From: an uncultured Roseburia sp.
GTDB taxonomy: Bacteria; Bacillota; Clostridia; Lachnospirales; Lachnospiraceae
Length of the DNA: 64,000 nt
Assembly: GCA_947642555.1 (NCBI GenBank)
Contig: CANRSX010000008.1
Span: 62,001 to 126,000 of the forward strand
Direction: 5' to 3'
Below are positions 43,811 to 52,795 of this stretch, piece after piece. Made by a program: the position numbers and the translations under genes. How positions within the stretch are numbered: the stretch's first letter is position 1; each line of letters opens with the position of its first letter. A model generated the notes under the pieces. That model did no database searches, was not told the origin of the DNA, and worked only from the letters and a program-made list of their open reading frames with translations.

Positions 43811-43861
43811 ACTGCCGTCTCCTTCCTTCTCATTCATGGCTCTAATATAACAAATCGGTTC

Positions 43862-43931
43862 AATCGTGTCAATGTTTCCGAATCGATTATGACACGATTG
43901 GCACAACAAATGACACAATATCTGACACAAT
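43862..43931. promoter_or_regulatory. Operator-like repeat cluster upstream of the AlbA_2 gene
   Basis: The inverted repeat AATCGTGTCA/TGACACGATT (43862-43871 with 43890-43899) is followed by TGGCACAAC at 43899 and TGACACAAT at 43911 and 43923. The AlbA_2 protein has a C-terminal winged helix and may bind here. Confidence 0.5.
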
Positions 43932-43947
43932 AAGAACAGAGCCTGAG

Positions 43948-44031
43948 ATACTCTTGGAGAAGAAATTTGAAAAAATACTTGTGAGCAAGGGATTTACGCC
44001 CGCCGGGTAGCAGAATGCTGCCCGAGGCAGC
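43948..44031. pseudogene. 84-bp direct repeat, copy 2: duplicated 3' end of the YoaP-like gene
   Basis: In frame it still reads EILLEKKFEKILVSKGFTPAG followed by TAG at 44008-44010, that is, the last codons of a YoaP-like gene with nothing before them. It is either the mark of an insertion that restored the target's 3' end, or the leftover of a deleted duplicate gene. Confidence 0.85.
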
Positions 44032-44037
44032 TGATTT

Positions 44038-45192
44038 TCATCCATTTGCGGGTCGCACAAATTCTCCAATGTAAAGCTCATCATTGATCTTGTGAATCTT
44101 CATTTCATCATTTACATTTAACTGCTTTTTACGGATTAAAACCATGACATTATTTTTGCTGCTGTTTTTACGCTGCATGCTGCACTGATATAGCCGGTAC
44201 CCCGCCAGTTCCAGGCACAGGTTGCTGTCTATTCTGCGATGCAGCAGACACAAAACTGCAAGGAATCCGAATATCACGATAAACTGTATCACATCCGGGT
44301 ACTGTGTAAAATCAAATGCAAGAAGCGGCAGCACATTAGACAAAAGATACGCTGTCGTCGAAACCGTATCCCGCTTTGCGGCAGTTACCACAGGATCAAT
44401 CATCCCTCTTTTGCAGAGAAATTTCACGAATCTGTTTACATTCTTCTCATCGGAAGACTCCACCTCTCCTTCTTTTGTGAGTTCTATATCAAATTTCTCT
44501 GCTATCCTGCTTTTAAAATCACTGTCTTCTTTGAATCTTTTCAATGCGCTCTCATTAAAAGCCACAAATCTCCTGGGATTATATCCTGTTGTTGCAATTT
44601 TTCTGAATGTTTTTATATCTGATACAATTTTATCCGCAATCACATCTTCCACTTTATTACGACAGATGGTACGGTATGCCCGCTCCATCTGAAACAGCTT
44701 CTCGCCATTCATACGAAACATATACACCGTCTGATCCAGCATCAGAACATCCACATACCCACGCAGCGATAAATATTTATCAGGAATGGCTTTAAAGCTC
44801 TCCCCATCCCAGGCAAATGCATGTTTTAGCAGTATAAAAGGACTGATCAGTGTAAATAATTTAACATCCACATTCTCCTCCTCTTCCCACACTCTCCCTT
44901 TCAGAACATATGCATTTGCAGGGAACTCCAGCGCATTGCCCTGCATATCAGGATTTTCCATTGCACTCTCCAGTTTTTCACAGGATTCACAGATCAGCGG
45001 GTCAGAAGCTTCCAGCCTGTATATTTTTCTCCCGATTGAGTTTCCGTCATAAGCACACACCTCTTCATATTCTGACAGCTTTCCCCTTTCTTTTCTGTAT
45101 GTCTTTGCCAGCCCGCTCACAAAATCCCTGACCGCATCCGGAGTTATCACATTGATTTTAAATGCAATCATATTGCCTGTCAAATGCTTCAT
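44038..45192 (-). CDS. DUF4868 (KwaB)-like protein with C-terminal membrane segment, possible defence gene
   Basis: A 384-residue protein I recognise only weakly. The centre (KYLSLRGYVDVLMLDQTVYMFRMNGEKLFQMERAYR) and the later NPRRFVAFNESALKRFKE with FVKFLCKRGMIDP resemble DUF4868, the domain of the Kiwa defence protein KwaB. Unlike KwaB, it continues into a hydrophobic region (VIQFIVIFGFLAVLCLL and a weaker segment before it) and a basic tail. Kiwa normally has a separate membrane protein, KwaA; none is next to it. An internal ATG at 45171 may be the true start, since no good binding site precedes either. Lower GC than the core genome. Confidence 0.4.
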   Translation of the reverse strand: MKHLTGNMIAFKINVITPDAVRDFVSGLAKTYRKERGKLSEYEEVCAYDGNSIGRKIYRLEASDPLICESCEKLESAMENPDMQGNALEFPANAYVLKGRVWEEEENVDVKLFTLISPFILLKHAFAWDGESFKAIPDKYLSLRGYVDVLMLDQTVYMFRMNGEKLFQMERAYRTICRNKVEDVIADKIVSDIKTFRKIATTGYNPRRFVAFNESALKRFKEDSDFKSRIAEKFDIELTKEGEVESSDEKNVNRFVKFLCKRGMIDPVVTAAKRDTVSTTAYLLSNVLPLLAFDFTQYPDVIQFIVIFGFLAVLCLLHRRIDSNLCLELAGYRLYQCSMQRKNSSKNNVMVLIRKKQLNVNDEMKIHKINDELYIGEFVRPANG

Positions 45193-45278
45193 GGCGGATC
45201 AGATCTTTCTCCAAATCCAATAGACAATCCCTGACCAGCCATTCATAATGATAAAAAAACAAAGGAGAACACCCGTCT

Positions 45279-46205
45279 ATGAACACATTAAACGACTATA
45301 TTTCAGAATATACCGAATACTGCAGGTATCGAAAACGATTAGATGCCAAAACGTTAAAAGCATACAAAACAGATTTAAAACAATATGCGGACTACTGCTC
45401 GGATTCGTCTGACTGTTTTTGCAAAGATACCGTGGATCAATTTATCACAAACCTGCACAAAAACTACAAGCCAAAAACCGTCAAACGTAAGATCGCGAGT
45501 CTGAAAGCCTTTTTTCATCACATGGAATATAAGGAGATATTAACGGAAAACCCCTTTGCAAAACTGGATATCCGGTTTCGCGAAGCCAGATTACTCCCAA
45601 AAACAATTCCGTTCCACTCCATACAGACATTTCTTTCTACCCTATACGCCCAAAAAGAACAGGCTGTATCTGAATACCAGCTAAAATGCTGTATACGGGA
45701 TATTGCTGTCATTGAAATGCTGTTCGCTACCGGAATGCGGATCTCCGAATTATGTTTTCTCAAACCATCAGATATTGATCTGGAAAGCAGCAATATCCTG
45801 ATTTATGGCAAAGGCGCCAAAGAACGGGTGATTCAGATTGGCAATCAGGAGGTGATTGCCGCCCTGAAACTATATAAAGAGACCTTTATAAAAGATATTG
45901 ATTCCTGCGGATATTTCTTTGTAAACAGACTGCAGCGCAGGTTGTCCGACCAGTCCGTCCGTTTTATGATTAACCGCTATGCCAGACTCTCTGGGATCAG
46001 TCAGCATATTACGCCGCATATGTTCCGACACTCTTTCGCCACACTTTTGCTGGAACAGGACGTCGATATCCGCTATATCCAGCGGATGCTTGGACACAGT
46101 TCTATCAGTACGACAGAGATCTATACCCATGTGTCGAATACAAAGCAGAAAGATATTCTGGTGAACAGGCATCCCAGGAATCAGATGGCTGTGAATAAAG
46201 GATAA
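45279..46205 (+). CDS. Tyrosine recombinase/integrase (XerC/XerD-like)
   Basis: A complete 308-residue tyrosine recombinase: N-terminal SAM-like core-binding domain (residues 5-95), then the catalytic domain with R154 (ATGMRISEL), K178, H247-x-x-R250 (PHMFRH), H273 (LGHSSISTTEIY) and the nucleophile Y282. AAAGGAG lies before the ATG. Its last codons fall inside the left 125-bp inverted repeat, so recombinase and repeat are physically joined. The most direct inference is that the repeats are its recombination sites. Confidence 0.9.
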   Translation: MNTLNDYISEYTEYCRYRKRLDAKTLKAYKTDLKQYADYCSDSSDCFCKDTVDQFITNLHKNYKPKTVKRKIASLKAFFHHMEYKEILTENPFAKLDIRFREARLLPKTIPFHSIQTFLSTLYAQKEQAVSEYQLKCCIRDIAVIEMLFATGMRISELCFLKPSDIDLESSNILIYGKGAKERVIQIGNQEVIAALKLYKETFIKDIDSCGYFFVNRLQRRLSDQSVRFMINRYARLSGISQHITPHMFRHSFATLLLEQDVDIRYIQRMLGHSSISTTEIYTHVSNTKQKDILVNRHPRNQMAVNKG

Positions 46206-46319
46206 TTCCTGATTATTGGGGGTTGGGAAACTTATCGGTCAGTCCAAAGGATAATTCGGGATTATCCGGTAGATAGTGTAAGGGTTGATTCCTGATTATG
46301 CTATTACTAATAGGAATAA
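46195..46319. repeat. Left 125-bp perfect inverted repeat
   Basis: Identical, base for base, to the reverse complement of 50025-50149. Inside it a 20-base unit starting AAAGGATAATTC recurs at 46197 and 46246 with two changes, and ATTC(C/G)(T/G)GATTAT occurs three times (46205, 46254, 46288). GGATAATTCGGGATTATCC is a near palindrome. Such repeated cores resemble recombinase-binding sites. The repeat begins within the integrase gene's last codons. Confidence 0.95.
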
Positions 46320-46462
46320 TACAGATATATTTTATTACTGGGTGTATAGTACTTTCCGCAAGTCAATAGACTTGTCGTACATATGCAATAAGTCAGTAAA
46401 TTTGATATGCTACAATAGGCAGGATTTAGCATATGGCAGTATATGACATATGTTTGTATAGG

Positions 46463-46468
46463 TATAAT
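46463..46468 (+). promoter_or_regulatory. Possible -10 box for the cassette's large gene
   Basis: A perfect TATAAT about 90 bases upstream of the chosen start of the large gene; I see no good -35 at 17 bases. The leader 46320-46556 is very AT-rich and also holds the small inverted repeat AAGTC-AATA-GACTT at 46360-46373. Confidence 0.35.
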
Positions 46469-46556
46469 AATTGGCCTATTGTTTGCGGGAATGAAGAAAA
46501 TTGTTTTCAAATGTGATGGGATTTATACGATTATACTTCAACGCATAGGTGGACAA

Positions 46557-48905
46557 ATGAGAAAAAAATGGAAAACATTGAGTGCATCACAAGCACAATT
46601 CATAGAATATGTAAATAAAAATTTAGATAATTCTAATCGTATTATTTTTTTTAAACATATAGGTCACTTAGGTCTAGACTATGCCATACTATCCAGATTC
46701 AAAAAGTCTGAAATTTTGAGTTTTGAACAATTAAAGACTAAGACAGGGAAAAATGTCTTTTTTCGGTTGGTAAATATTATTACAGCTATTATCACATGTA
46801 TTATACATGAAAATAAAGGTCCTGTTTTACGTACTACTATATCTTCTGTTCTGTCTAATATGGAAAATATATATCTTGGAGTAGACAAAAACAAAGAATA
46901 CCTAAAATATTTAAAGATTAAGAAATTATCTCACAAAGCAGGGAAAATATTATACTTTATACGCATTGAGGAAAAAGACATTGAAACAGAAGAAGATATT
47001 CGATGCCTTAAATTATTATGTAAATTTATCAAATCCGGGAAAATAAACAATACCGTTTTACTCATTTCAGGGGAAATTATTAATTTATTTCCGTTAGCCA
47101 ATCAAGAAAATATACCTATCTTTCAACTAAAGAGTACCGACTTGGATATAATTGCAAAGCAGAATGGTCTATATCTAACAGAATCAATAGCTAAAAATAT
47201 TGAACTTATACAAAAATTTGGACTTCATTTTTTTATGGAAAATGCGGATTTCTTTGATGCTCTTGAAGATATTCATTCAGATGAAGTTAACTGGATTGAT
47301 AAAGTAGACTGGATCATCAATCAAATTAGTTTACGAAACAAAATTGCATGCGAACCATTATATTCTCTTTTAGAATTTTCAAGTTTTTTTGATAATCAAT
47401 TTTCTAAACTTGAAATTCAAAATTTTGAGAGCAATAAGCTGAATGCTAATAATCTTGACACAGCTGCTAAACTGGCGCTTATAAGCAGAAACAAATCTTC
47501 AATATATACAGTTCCTACGTATTTTTTTGGTATAGAGGCATTTAAGTCTTATTTTGCAATTAAATATATTGATGACTTGGAACCTATGCCCATACTTATA
47601 TATACTTATTTTAGAGAAAACTTCCCATTTAAATATCTTTCTGCACTTAAAGTTCTGAGTATAGACTCATCTTTTATAGATAATAAAGAAAAGCAGTCTT
47701 TGGTAGTTTTGGGGTATTATTTTCAGAATTACGAGATTGGCTTATGTAATATTAAGGATTTTATAAGATTGACAACCAAGGATTCAAGTTCATCATATAT
47801 AATGAATTTGTTCGAGCTTTTTAAACACAGTAAGGTGGATAATACGATATCAGAGAAGATAACATATGTTCTTGAAAAATTAGAGAATAATTCACTGGAT
47901 GAGTTAGCCACATGCGCAGGTTACGTAATTTTATTGCAACTACTCAAAGAAAGATATACAGAATTCCCCGAAATAAATTATAGTGAAATTTTGAATTGTT
48001 TTCGAGCTGCTGTAATTCAAATAAATGACGAAAATAATTACAATAAATATTGGCAACTACACTTTAAATGTCAATATATTGCCCTATCATTAGAAGATGA
48101 AAATACAAGAGCACAGACTGCAAAAAAATTTTTAAAAGATGTCAAGAAAGTGCGAGAGGAGGAGAACTTTTCTGCATATATTAGTGCTAACAAATTACGA
48201 GGTTTTACCAAGATTGATTTATTGTCATATAGCCTTGAATTTGATAACGCAAGTGCAATTTTACGAAATCTTTTTTGTAATTCGGAAGATAGCACAATTA
48301 TTAAAGAGTTAGCGCGTATAAATTATAGTGCTTATTTGATAGAATATATGAAATACAATGAAGCTCAGCGAATTTTAAAGGATGCACAAAGCTCTTTTAT
48401 AGAAAATATAAATTTAGATACATACTGTGGTTATCGCAATAATTTAATTATAGCCCATTTTTATACTGGATCTTTAAATACTGATGAATGTATTACGCAT
48501 TATCAGGATTTGCTGTGTAAAAACATAAATAGTAATGATAAGTTTATTATTTTAAATAATCTTGCTGTGATATATTTATCAAGCCAAAAACACGCAGAAT
48601 TAGGGATAGAACAATTAAAAGATAATTTAAATAAAGGCAATTCGTATAATCGTTTTCTTGCTATTCATAATCTTCTGGCATATTATTTTGAAAAAGATGA
48701 CAAAACAAATTTTGAAGAAATATACAAACGTATATCTATTCCCAAATTATTTTTATCGGATACAACATTTTTTCTTAATAAGTTTAAATGGATGAAAGAA
48801 AATATTGGCGAAAAAGAATATAACAACTTTAATGCCAGCCCATTAGTTCCCCCATGTTATAACGAACTATATTTATATAGTTCAATCGAAAGATGGTTCG
48901 AGTGA
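46557..48905 (+). CDS. Large AT-rich helical-repeat protein, unknown function
   Basis: A 782-residue protein at roughly 30% GC, far below the core genome. I do not recognise a family. The first 250 residues look alpha/beta and NTPase-like in layout (IIFFKHIGHLGLDYAILS, KILYFIRIEEKDIETEEDI, NNTVLLISGE), but I find no Walker A. The rest is helical, with TPR-like pairs in the last 200 residues (NNLAVIYLSSQKHAELGIEQL, IHNLLAYYFEKDDK). This layout recalls degenerate STAND-type sensors. Start: AGGTGG lies just before the ATG at 46557; earlier ATGs at 46443 and 46491 have poor sites. It is convergent with the ATP-grasp gene, overlapping by 24 bp. Confidence 0.6.
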   Translation: MRKKWKTLSASQAQFIEYVNKNLDNSNRIIFFKHIGHLGLDYAILSRFKKSEILSFEQLKTKTGKNVFFRLVNIITAIITCIIHENKGPVLRTTISSVLSNMENIYLGVDKNKEYLKYLKIKKLSHKAGKILYFIRIEEKDIETEEDIRCLKLLCKFIKSGKINNTVLLISGEIINLFPLANQENIPIFQLKSTDLDIIAKQNGLYLTESIAKNIELIQKFGLHFFMENADFFDALEDIHSDEVNWIDKVDWIINQISLRNKIACEPLYSLLEFSSFFDNQFSKLEIQNFESNKLNANNLDTAAKLALISRNKSSIYTVPTYFFGIEAFKSYFAIKYIDDLEPMPILIYTYFRENFPFKYLSALKVLSIDSSFIDNKEKQSLVVLGYYFQNYEIGLCNIKDFIRLTTKDSSSSYIMNLFELFKHSKVDNTISEKITYVLEKLENNSLDELATCAGYVILLQLLKERYTEFPEINYSEILNCFRAAVIQINDENNYNKYWQLHFKCQYIALSLEDENTRAQTAKKFLKDVKKVREEENFSAYISANKLRGFTKIDLLSYSLEFDNASAILRNLFCNSEDSTIIKELARINYSAYLIEYMKYNEAQRILKDAQSSFIENINLDTYCGYRNNLIIAHFYTGSLNTDECITHYQDLLCKNINSNDKFIILNNLAVIYLSSQKHAELGIEQLKDNLNKGNSYNRFLAIHNLLAYYFEKDDKTNFEEIYKRISIPKLFLSDTTFFLNKFKWMKENIGEKEYNNFNASPLVPPCYNELYLYSSIERWFE

Positions 48906-49919
48906 AGCGATTTTTTCATAAGCCATTAATCGTAGTATTCCTCTGTGATCACATTTTAAAGAACACTGCGCTGCAAGATTACTGCTTGTATATCCATTTA
49001 TAGTGGGATTTGGGCTTAAATCAAAAAGGAAAAATCCAGTCCCATTATATCGGAAGTCATATCGTGTTGTGCAATAAAAGTTTAATAAATAACTCATATT
49101 CTCGCATGCTGACAATATTTCAGAAGGAATTTCACAAGGCACTAATTTGAAGTTTTCGTAATAACTATCCGCATGGGTCAAGTGATTTTTTCCGTTCGAA
49201 AATTGAATTTCTATAGGAGTGAGAGCATGCATTCTATTATTATGGCAAAAAATAGTGATTCCTATTTCGGAACCCAAAATGTATTTCTGAATCATTAAAT
49301 GACCATATTTTTCAATTAATTGTGTGGCAGATAATATTAGTTCTTTTTCAGTATAATTTTTCAGAACAAGAACATCAATGCAACATGATTCACAAATAGG
49401 TTTTAAGACGATTTGATCTCCTAATTTTGAATATATATCTCTTGTATTTATCAATTGAGAGGAATTAATAAAAATTGTCGGGGCTAGTAGACTGCCATAA
49501 TTATTTGCAATTAATAATTTAAACATTGTTTCTTTATTACAACCGATAGCAGACATATATGCATCTGCATTTAAATTATAAAAACCACAATATTGGCATA
49601 AAGCAGGTATTAGCGTTCGGCGTCCGAATCCATTAACATTCTGTGCCATAGTATACACATAAACATTTTTATTTATATTTTCATGGATATAAATCCATTC
49701 GAGGAAATCTTTTTCTGACCCTATTGCAGATACAGTGCTAAATATATCGCTTACAGAATCAAGAATTTCATGAGTTTCCTCTATATCGAAGCATTCTTCG
49801 AGATGAGGGTCATCAGAGTAGGTATTATAATCGTTATGTACAAACAAGAAATATGCGTCAATAGGATATCTTTTTCCCTTCATATATTCAAAAAAATCTT
49901 TTAAGATATTTCTTTCCAT
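48882..49919 (-). CDS. ATP-grasp protein, D-Ala-D-Ala-ligase-like
   Basis: A 345-residue AT-rich protein. The ATP-grasp fold is visible: GCNKETMFKLLIANNYGSLLAPTIF (entry), GDQIVLKPICESCCIDVLVL (the lysine strand), LMIQKYILGSEIGITIF, and the metal-binding end TTRYDFRYNGTGFFLFDLSPNPTING. The N-terminal 95 residues are atypical. Substrate unknown; relatives ligate amino acids or peptides. It shares the inverted-repeat-bounded cassette with the large helical-repeat protein only. Confidence 0.75.
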   Translation of the reverse strand: MERNILKDFFEYMKGKRYPIDAYFLFVHNDYNTYSDDPHLEECFDIEETHEILDSVSDIFSTVSAIGSEKDFLEWIYIHENINKNVYVYTMAQNVNGFGRRTLIPALCQYCGFYNLNADAYMSAIGCNKETMFKLLIANNYGSLLAPTIFINSSQLINTRDIYSKLGDQIVLKPICESCCIDVLVLKNYTEKELILSATQLIEKYGHLMIQKYILGSEIGITIFCHNNRMHALTPIEIQFSNGKNHLTHADSYYENFKLVPCEIPSEILSACENMSYLLNFYCTTRYDFRYNGTGFFLFDLSPNPTINGYTSSNLAAQCSLKCDHRGILRLMAYEKIASLEPSFD

Positions 49920-50024
49920 AGTAACTTTATTCCCCCAATAAAACTTATTTATTTTGAAAAAGAGAATGTAAATAAATTATGTTTTTGGATAGACCTTCTT
50001 TTATATAAAAAGTGCTCTTCTGCG

Positions 50025-50149
50025 TTATTCCTATTAGTAATAGCATAATCAGGAATCAACCCTTACACTATCTACCGGATAATCCCGAATTATCCTTTGG
50101 ACTGACCGATAAGTTTCCCAACCCCCAATAATCAGGAATTATCCTTTAT
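50025..50149. repeat. Right 125-bp perfect inverted repeat
   Basis: Exact reverse complement of 46195-46319. The enclosed segment is 3,705 bp. Outside it, at 50150, a broken ABC-2 permease gene begins, so the outer edge of the repeat marks a junction. Confidence 0.95.
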
Positions 50150-50660
50150 ATAACCCAATTATATCGCCCCTTCTTCATAATTTCAATAGAATCTACAAAA
50201 ATAATTAGAATTTGTTCCTGCTTCCTCAATTGCAGCCAGCTGGCACAATTACAAAATACTTTTTCACCTGCATGTCTAGCAACCAGCCGTTCATAATCAT
50301 ACAGCACCATCGCCAGTGACAGTGTAAGATGGCTGATATAACCGAAATTAACTTCTCCAAACCTCTCCTGGACAAAGGGTTGCAACGGCCTTATGAGCGA
50401 GCCATCAAATTCCTCGAAACGAATTCTGCCACCAGGCTCCATGGCCAGGGTATAAAAAAACCTCCCCGCTGAAATACAACATTGTCGCCAGCCCGTACAG
50501 CAACAGAATTTCATCCGCATTCCAGCCTTTCAGTCCGTCAAAGCTGAAAAACATAATAAAAAGCATAGCGGACGTAGCCCCGTAGTTTAACCACTGCCCC
50601 ACAATTCCCGCAAAATATGCATCCCGCCCACATATTTTTCATTCCGCCTCATCCCCATTT
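50146..50660 (-). pseudogene. ABC-2 type transporter permease, broken
   Basis: Two frames together give parts of one permease of the six-helix ABC-2 family. One piece, 50405-50602, reads QWLNYGATSAMLFIMFFSFDG and continues to YFSGEVFLYP. The other, 50146-50520, carries on with AMEPGGRIRFEEFDGSLIRPLQPF and LTLSLAMVLYDYERL. A frameshift near 50450 separates them, a second lies near the start, and the C-terminal half is missing where the inverted repeat begins. Probably once paired with the truncated ABC ATPase at 52864. Confidence 0.7.
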
Positions 50661-50676
50661 TCAAAAACCCTTCCCC

Positions 50677-51324
50677 TCACCCCTTTTTACGAACATTCGG
50701 AAGCACCTCCGGCGCTACAATCGTTCCCAGATACTGATCATAACAGTTTGGCAGATGCCCGATATCAAGCGCCTGATATCCCCGCTGCGCCAGATCATAT
50801 GCCAGTATCGTAGCTGTCGGTCCTGCGGACAACAAAAACAGCTTATCCGGCGACTCTTTCAGACACTCATCTAGAATCGTATCATATGCCTCAAATGCAT
50901 GAACCGGCGGAACATGAATCATTTTGTGTGAATGAATGCCGTCAAACAGCTCTGGTTTCATCTCAAACCTTCCGCCGTCGCCCGCCACAAAGACAACATC
51001 GCGTTTCTCCCACAGTTTCCGAATCACTTCCAGCGTATTTTCATAAAATACCGCGTTGCGTGAAACATCTGTGTTCCCATAAAAGCTTCCCGTAAAATAC
51101 GGTCTCAGATCTCCTGATGCCCGATACCAGTATGCCTCCCAGAAAGACAGCTCGCCAAAGCAATTCTGTATGTTATTGTATTCCGAACAAAACTCGGGAA
51201 TTGTGATCAGAAGCGTTCTGTTGCTCTGATACGCCAGTACCTCAAGCAGACGCTCCCTGATTTTCTGATAAAACGTAACGTTTCCTCCCCTAGTATAATA
51301 ATGATATAGCCACAAGAGCCACAT
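50677..51324 (-). pseudogene. Truncated copy of the GT-D glycosyltransferase gene
   Basis: Nearly identical to 57655-58248 of the intact gene at 57655-58833, with a constant offset of 6,978 bases. After 51270 the copy jumps to sequence equivalent to 58541-58562 (AAACGTAA(C/T)GTTTCCTCCCCT), so about 290 bp are deleted and the N-terminal half is lost. The remaining frame still reads through the C-terminal catalytic part but lacks the conserved ARFGDGEF motif, so activity is unlikely. Confidence 0.8.
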
Positions 51325-51403
51325 AGTTAATAAGTTACAAAGTCATATCTGATGAATAACAGAAGGAGAATTCCCTCTCCATCAGAAGTTATAAACATTT
51401 ACC

Positions 51404-51900
51404 ATGTCTGAGGTTTCCTTAATGCACCAGACAAAATATAGAGGTATAATCACTGAGGCAGGATCATTGACGTTTTCTCCTTGGGAACCAGCAGGACCTC
51501 TGCTGGCGAAACCTCTCAGAAAGTCTGTCAGTCCATTCGGTGGTGATTTATGTTTTGGCTGGTTGGTGCATCTGCACGGGCATCCAGCGCAAAAGGGATG
51601 CCATGGCCGCTACAGTCAACCGGGCAAAGCCCAGCGCGAAGGAGCTGTTGACCATATTCGAAGGCCATATCGCAGACGGGACCCTTGCCCTTTATGACAG
51701 GCTGCGCAGCTACCATGCGCTTCCGGGGATTGCAGACTGTATCGTCAGGGACTGCAATGGCCCCAGCGCAGAGGATACCTGCCTATCGAAATGCGGAGGG
51801 TATTATCAAACGGTTGATAGGTGCGGTGCCGGCGGTGACAGGCATCGATTACTACCATAGCAATAGGGACGTAAGAGAATCCGGTTTACTGGCCATATAA
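51404..51900 (+). pseudogene. Transposase remnant, probably IS1595/ISXO2-like
   Basis: Fragments in two or three frames. The clearest, 51600-51800, reads ANRAKPSAKELLTIFEG-like sequence (TVNRAKPSAKELLTIFEGHI, ADGTLALYDRLRSYHAL), which resembles the DDE domain of ISXO2-like transposases, followed by a frameshift and an abrupt end. No intact ends or target duplication seen. Confidence 0.45.
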
Positions 51901-51997
51901 CCTTACCGACCCATTTGCTGACTAACACCTATTTTTTTATTCATAACTGCACCACTCTGATACGAATCCTGAATGATTCACGACTATATCATTTTCT

Positions 51998-52065
51998 TTT
52001 CAGTCCTTCTCTTCTCTGCTGAAAATCTCCTGCACAATATCCTCAATCCGCGGCTTCGCCTCATT
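51998..52065 (-). pseudogene. Duplicated 3' end of an ABC ATPase gene (direct repeat copy 1)
   Basis: On the minus strand it reads EAKPRIEDIVQEIFSREEKD and a stop. It is almost the same as 52862-52927, the true end of the truncated ABC ATPase gene. The HepT/MntA pair lies exactly between the two copies. Confidence 0.8.
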
Positions 52066-52430
52066 CACTCAGATTTGTTATTTTGACATTTTTTACGTAA
52101 CACAATTTCCAGTTCCTTTTTTAACAATGGCAAATCAGAATCAATTGTATCCCATACAATTCTCATTTCAACGCCTTCATATCCATGTACAATTCTATTT
52201 CGCATTCCATATATCTGTTTCCACGGAATAGTACCAATCTGAGCTTTTATTTCCTCACTCAGGGATGTTTTTGCCAGTTCACCTATCTGCATCAGATTAA
52301 AAACACATGCCTCCACCCGCATAGAGCTTTCCTCAAACTCTGCAAGACAGTTGCAGTCACTACAATATTTCAACACCGCCGTTACATGTGCATAAATCTT
52401 ATTTAATATATCGCTGTCTTTCTTATCCAT
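52065..52430 (-). CDS. hepT: HepT-type HEPN toxin
   Basis: A 121-residue DUF86/HEPN protein. The RNase motif is RNRIVHGY (R-x4-H-x-Y); the tyrosine is the residue that MntA AMPylates in characterised MntA-HepT pairs. It starts 8 bp inside the end of the antitoxin gene, so expression is coupled. A toxin that cleaves RNA when free is the family's known role. Confidence 0.85.
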   Translation of the reverse strand: MDKKDSDILNKIYAHVTAVLKYCSDCNCLAEFEESSMRVEACVFNLMQIGELAKTSLSEEIKAQIGTIPWKQIYGMRNRIVHGYEGVEMRIVWDTIDSDLPLLKKELEIVLRKKCQNNKSE

Positions 52431-52722
52431 ATATAAGCACTCCTGTTTCTTTTATTTCCCGGTCAATTTCTGATTCCGGCTTAATCTGTGAAATATCCAG
52501 TAAATCTACTTCCTTATCCAAAGATGTAACCACATCCTCTAACAGACCGTAAAAAGAAAGTCCCCGCAGCCCGCTGTCAACAACAATATCAACATCGCTC
52601 TCTGCTTTTGCCTTTCCTTTGACATAGGATCCGAAAAGGAACGCTTTTCGAACCTGATATTCCTGAAAAATCGGAAACAGAATTGCTTTTATCTGATCCG
52701 TCGTATAAACAATATCACTCAA
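52423..52722 (-). CDS. mntA: MntA-type nucleotidyltransferase antitoxin
   Basis: A 99-residue minimal nucleotidyltransferase with the GSx10DxD motif (GSYVKGKAKAESDVDIVV). In known pairs it AMPylates HepT and so silences it. I choose TTG at 52722 as start: AAGGAG lies ten bases before it, and the protein then begins MSDIVYTTDQ as family members do. The ATG at 52743 overlaps that binding site. Confidence 0.82.
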   Translation of the reverse strand: MSDIVYTTDQIKAILFPIFQEYQVRKAFLFGSYVKGKAKAESDVDIVVDSGLRGLSFYGLLEDVVTSLDKEVDLLDISQIKPESEIDREIKETGVLIYG

Positions 52723-52795
52723 TAAAATCCATCTCCTTTCCATTATCCGAGATCTGTCAGCAGATATATTTAACATTTGTATTATCTTTTTCTTA

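Noticed and set aside
46195-50149. Composite transposon or ordinary insertion sequence
   Set aside because: No transposase lies between the repeats, 125 bp is long for simple terminal repeats, and the only recombinase gene is outside but joined to the left repeat.
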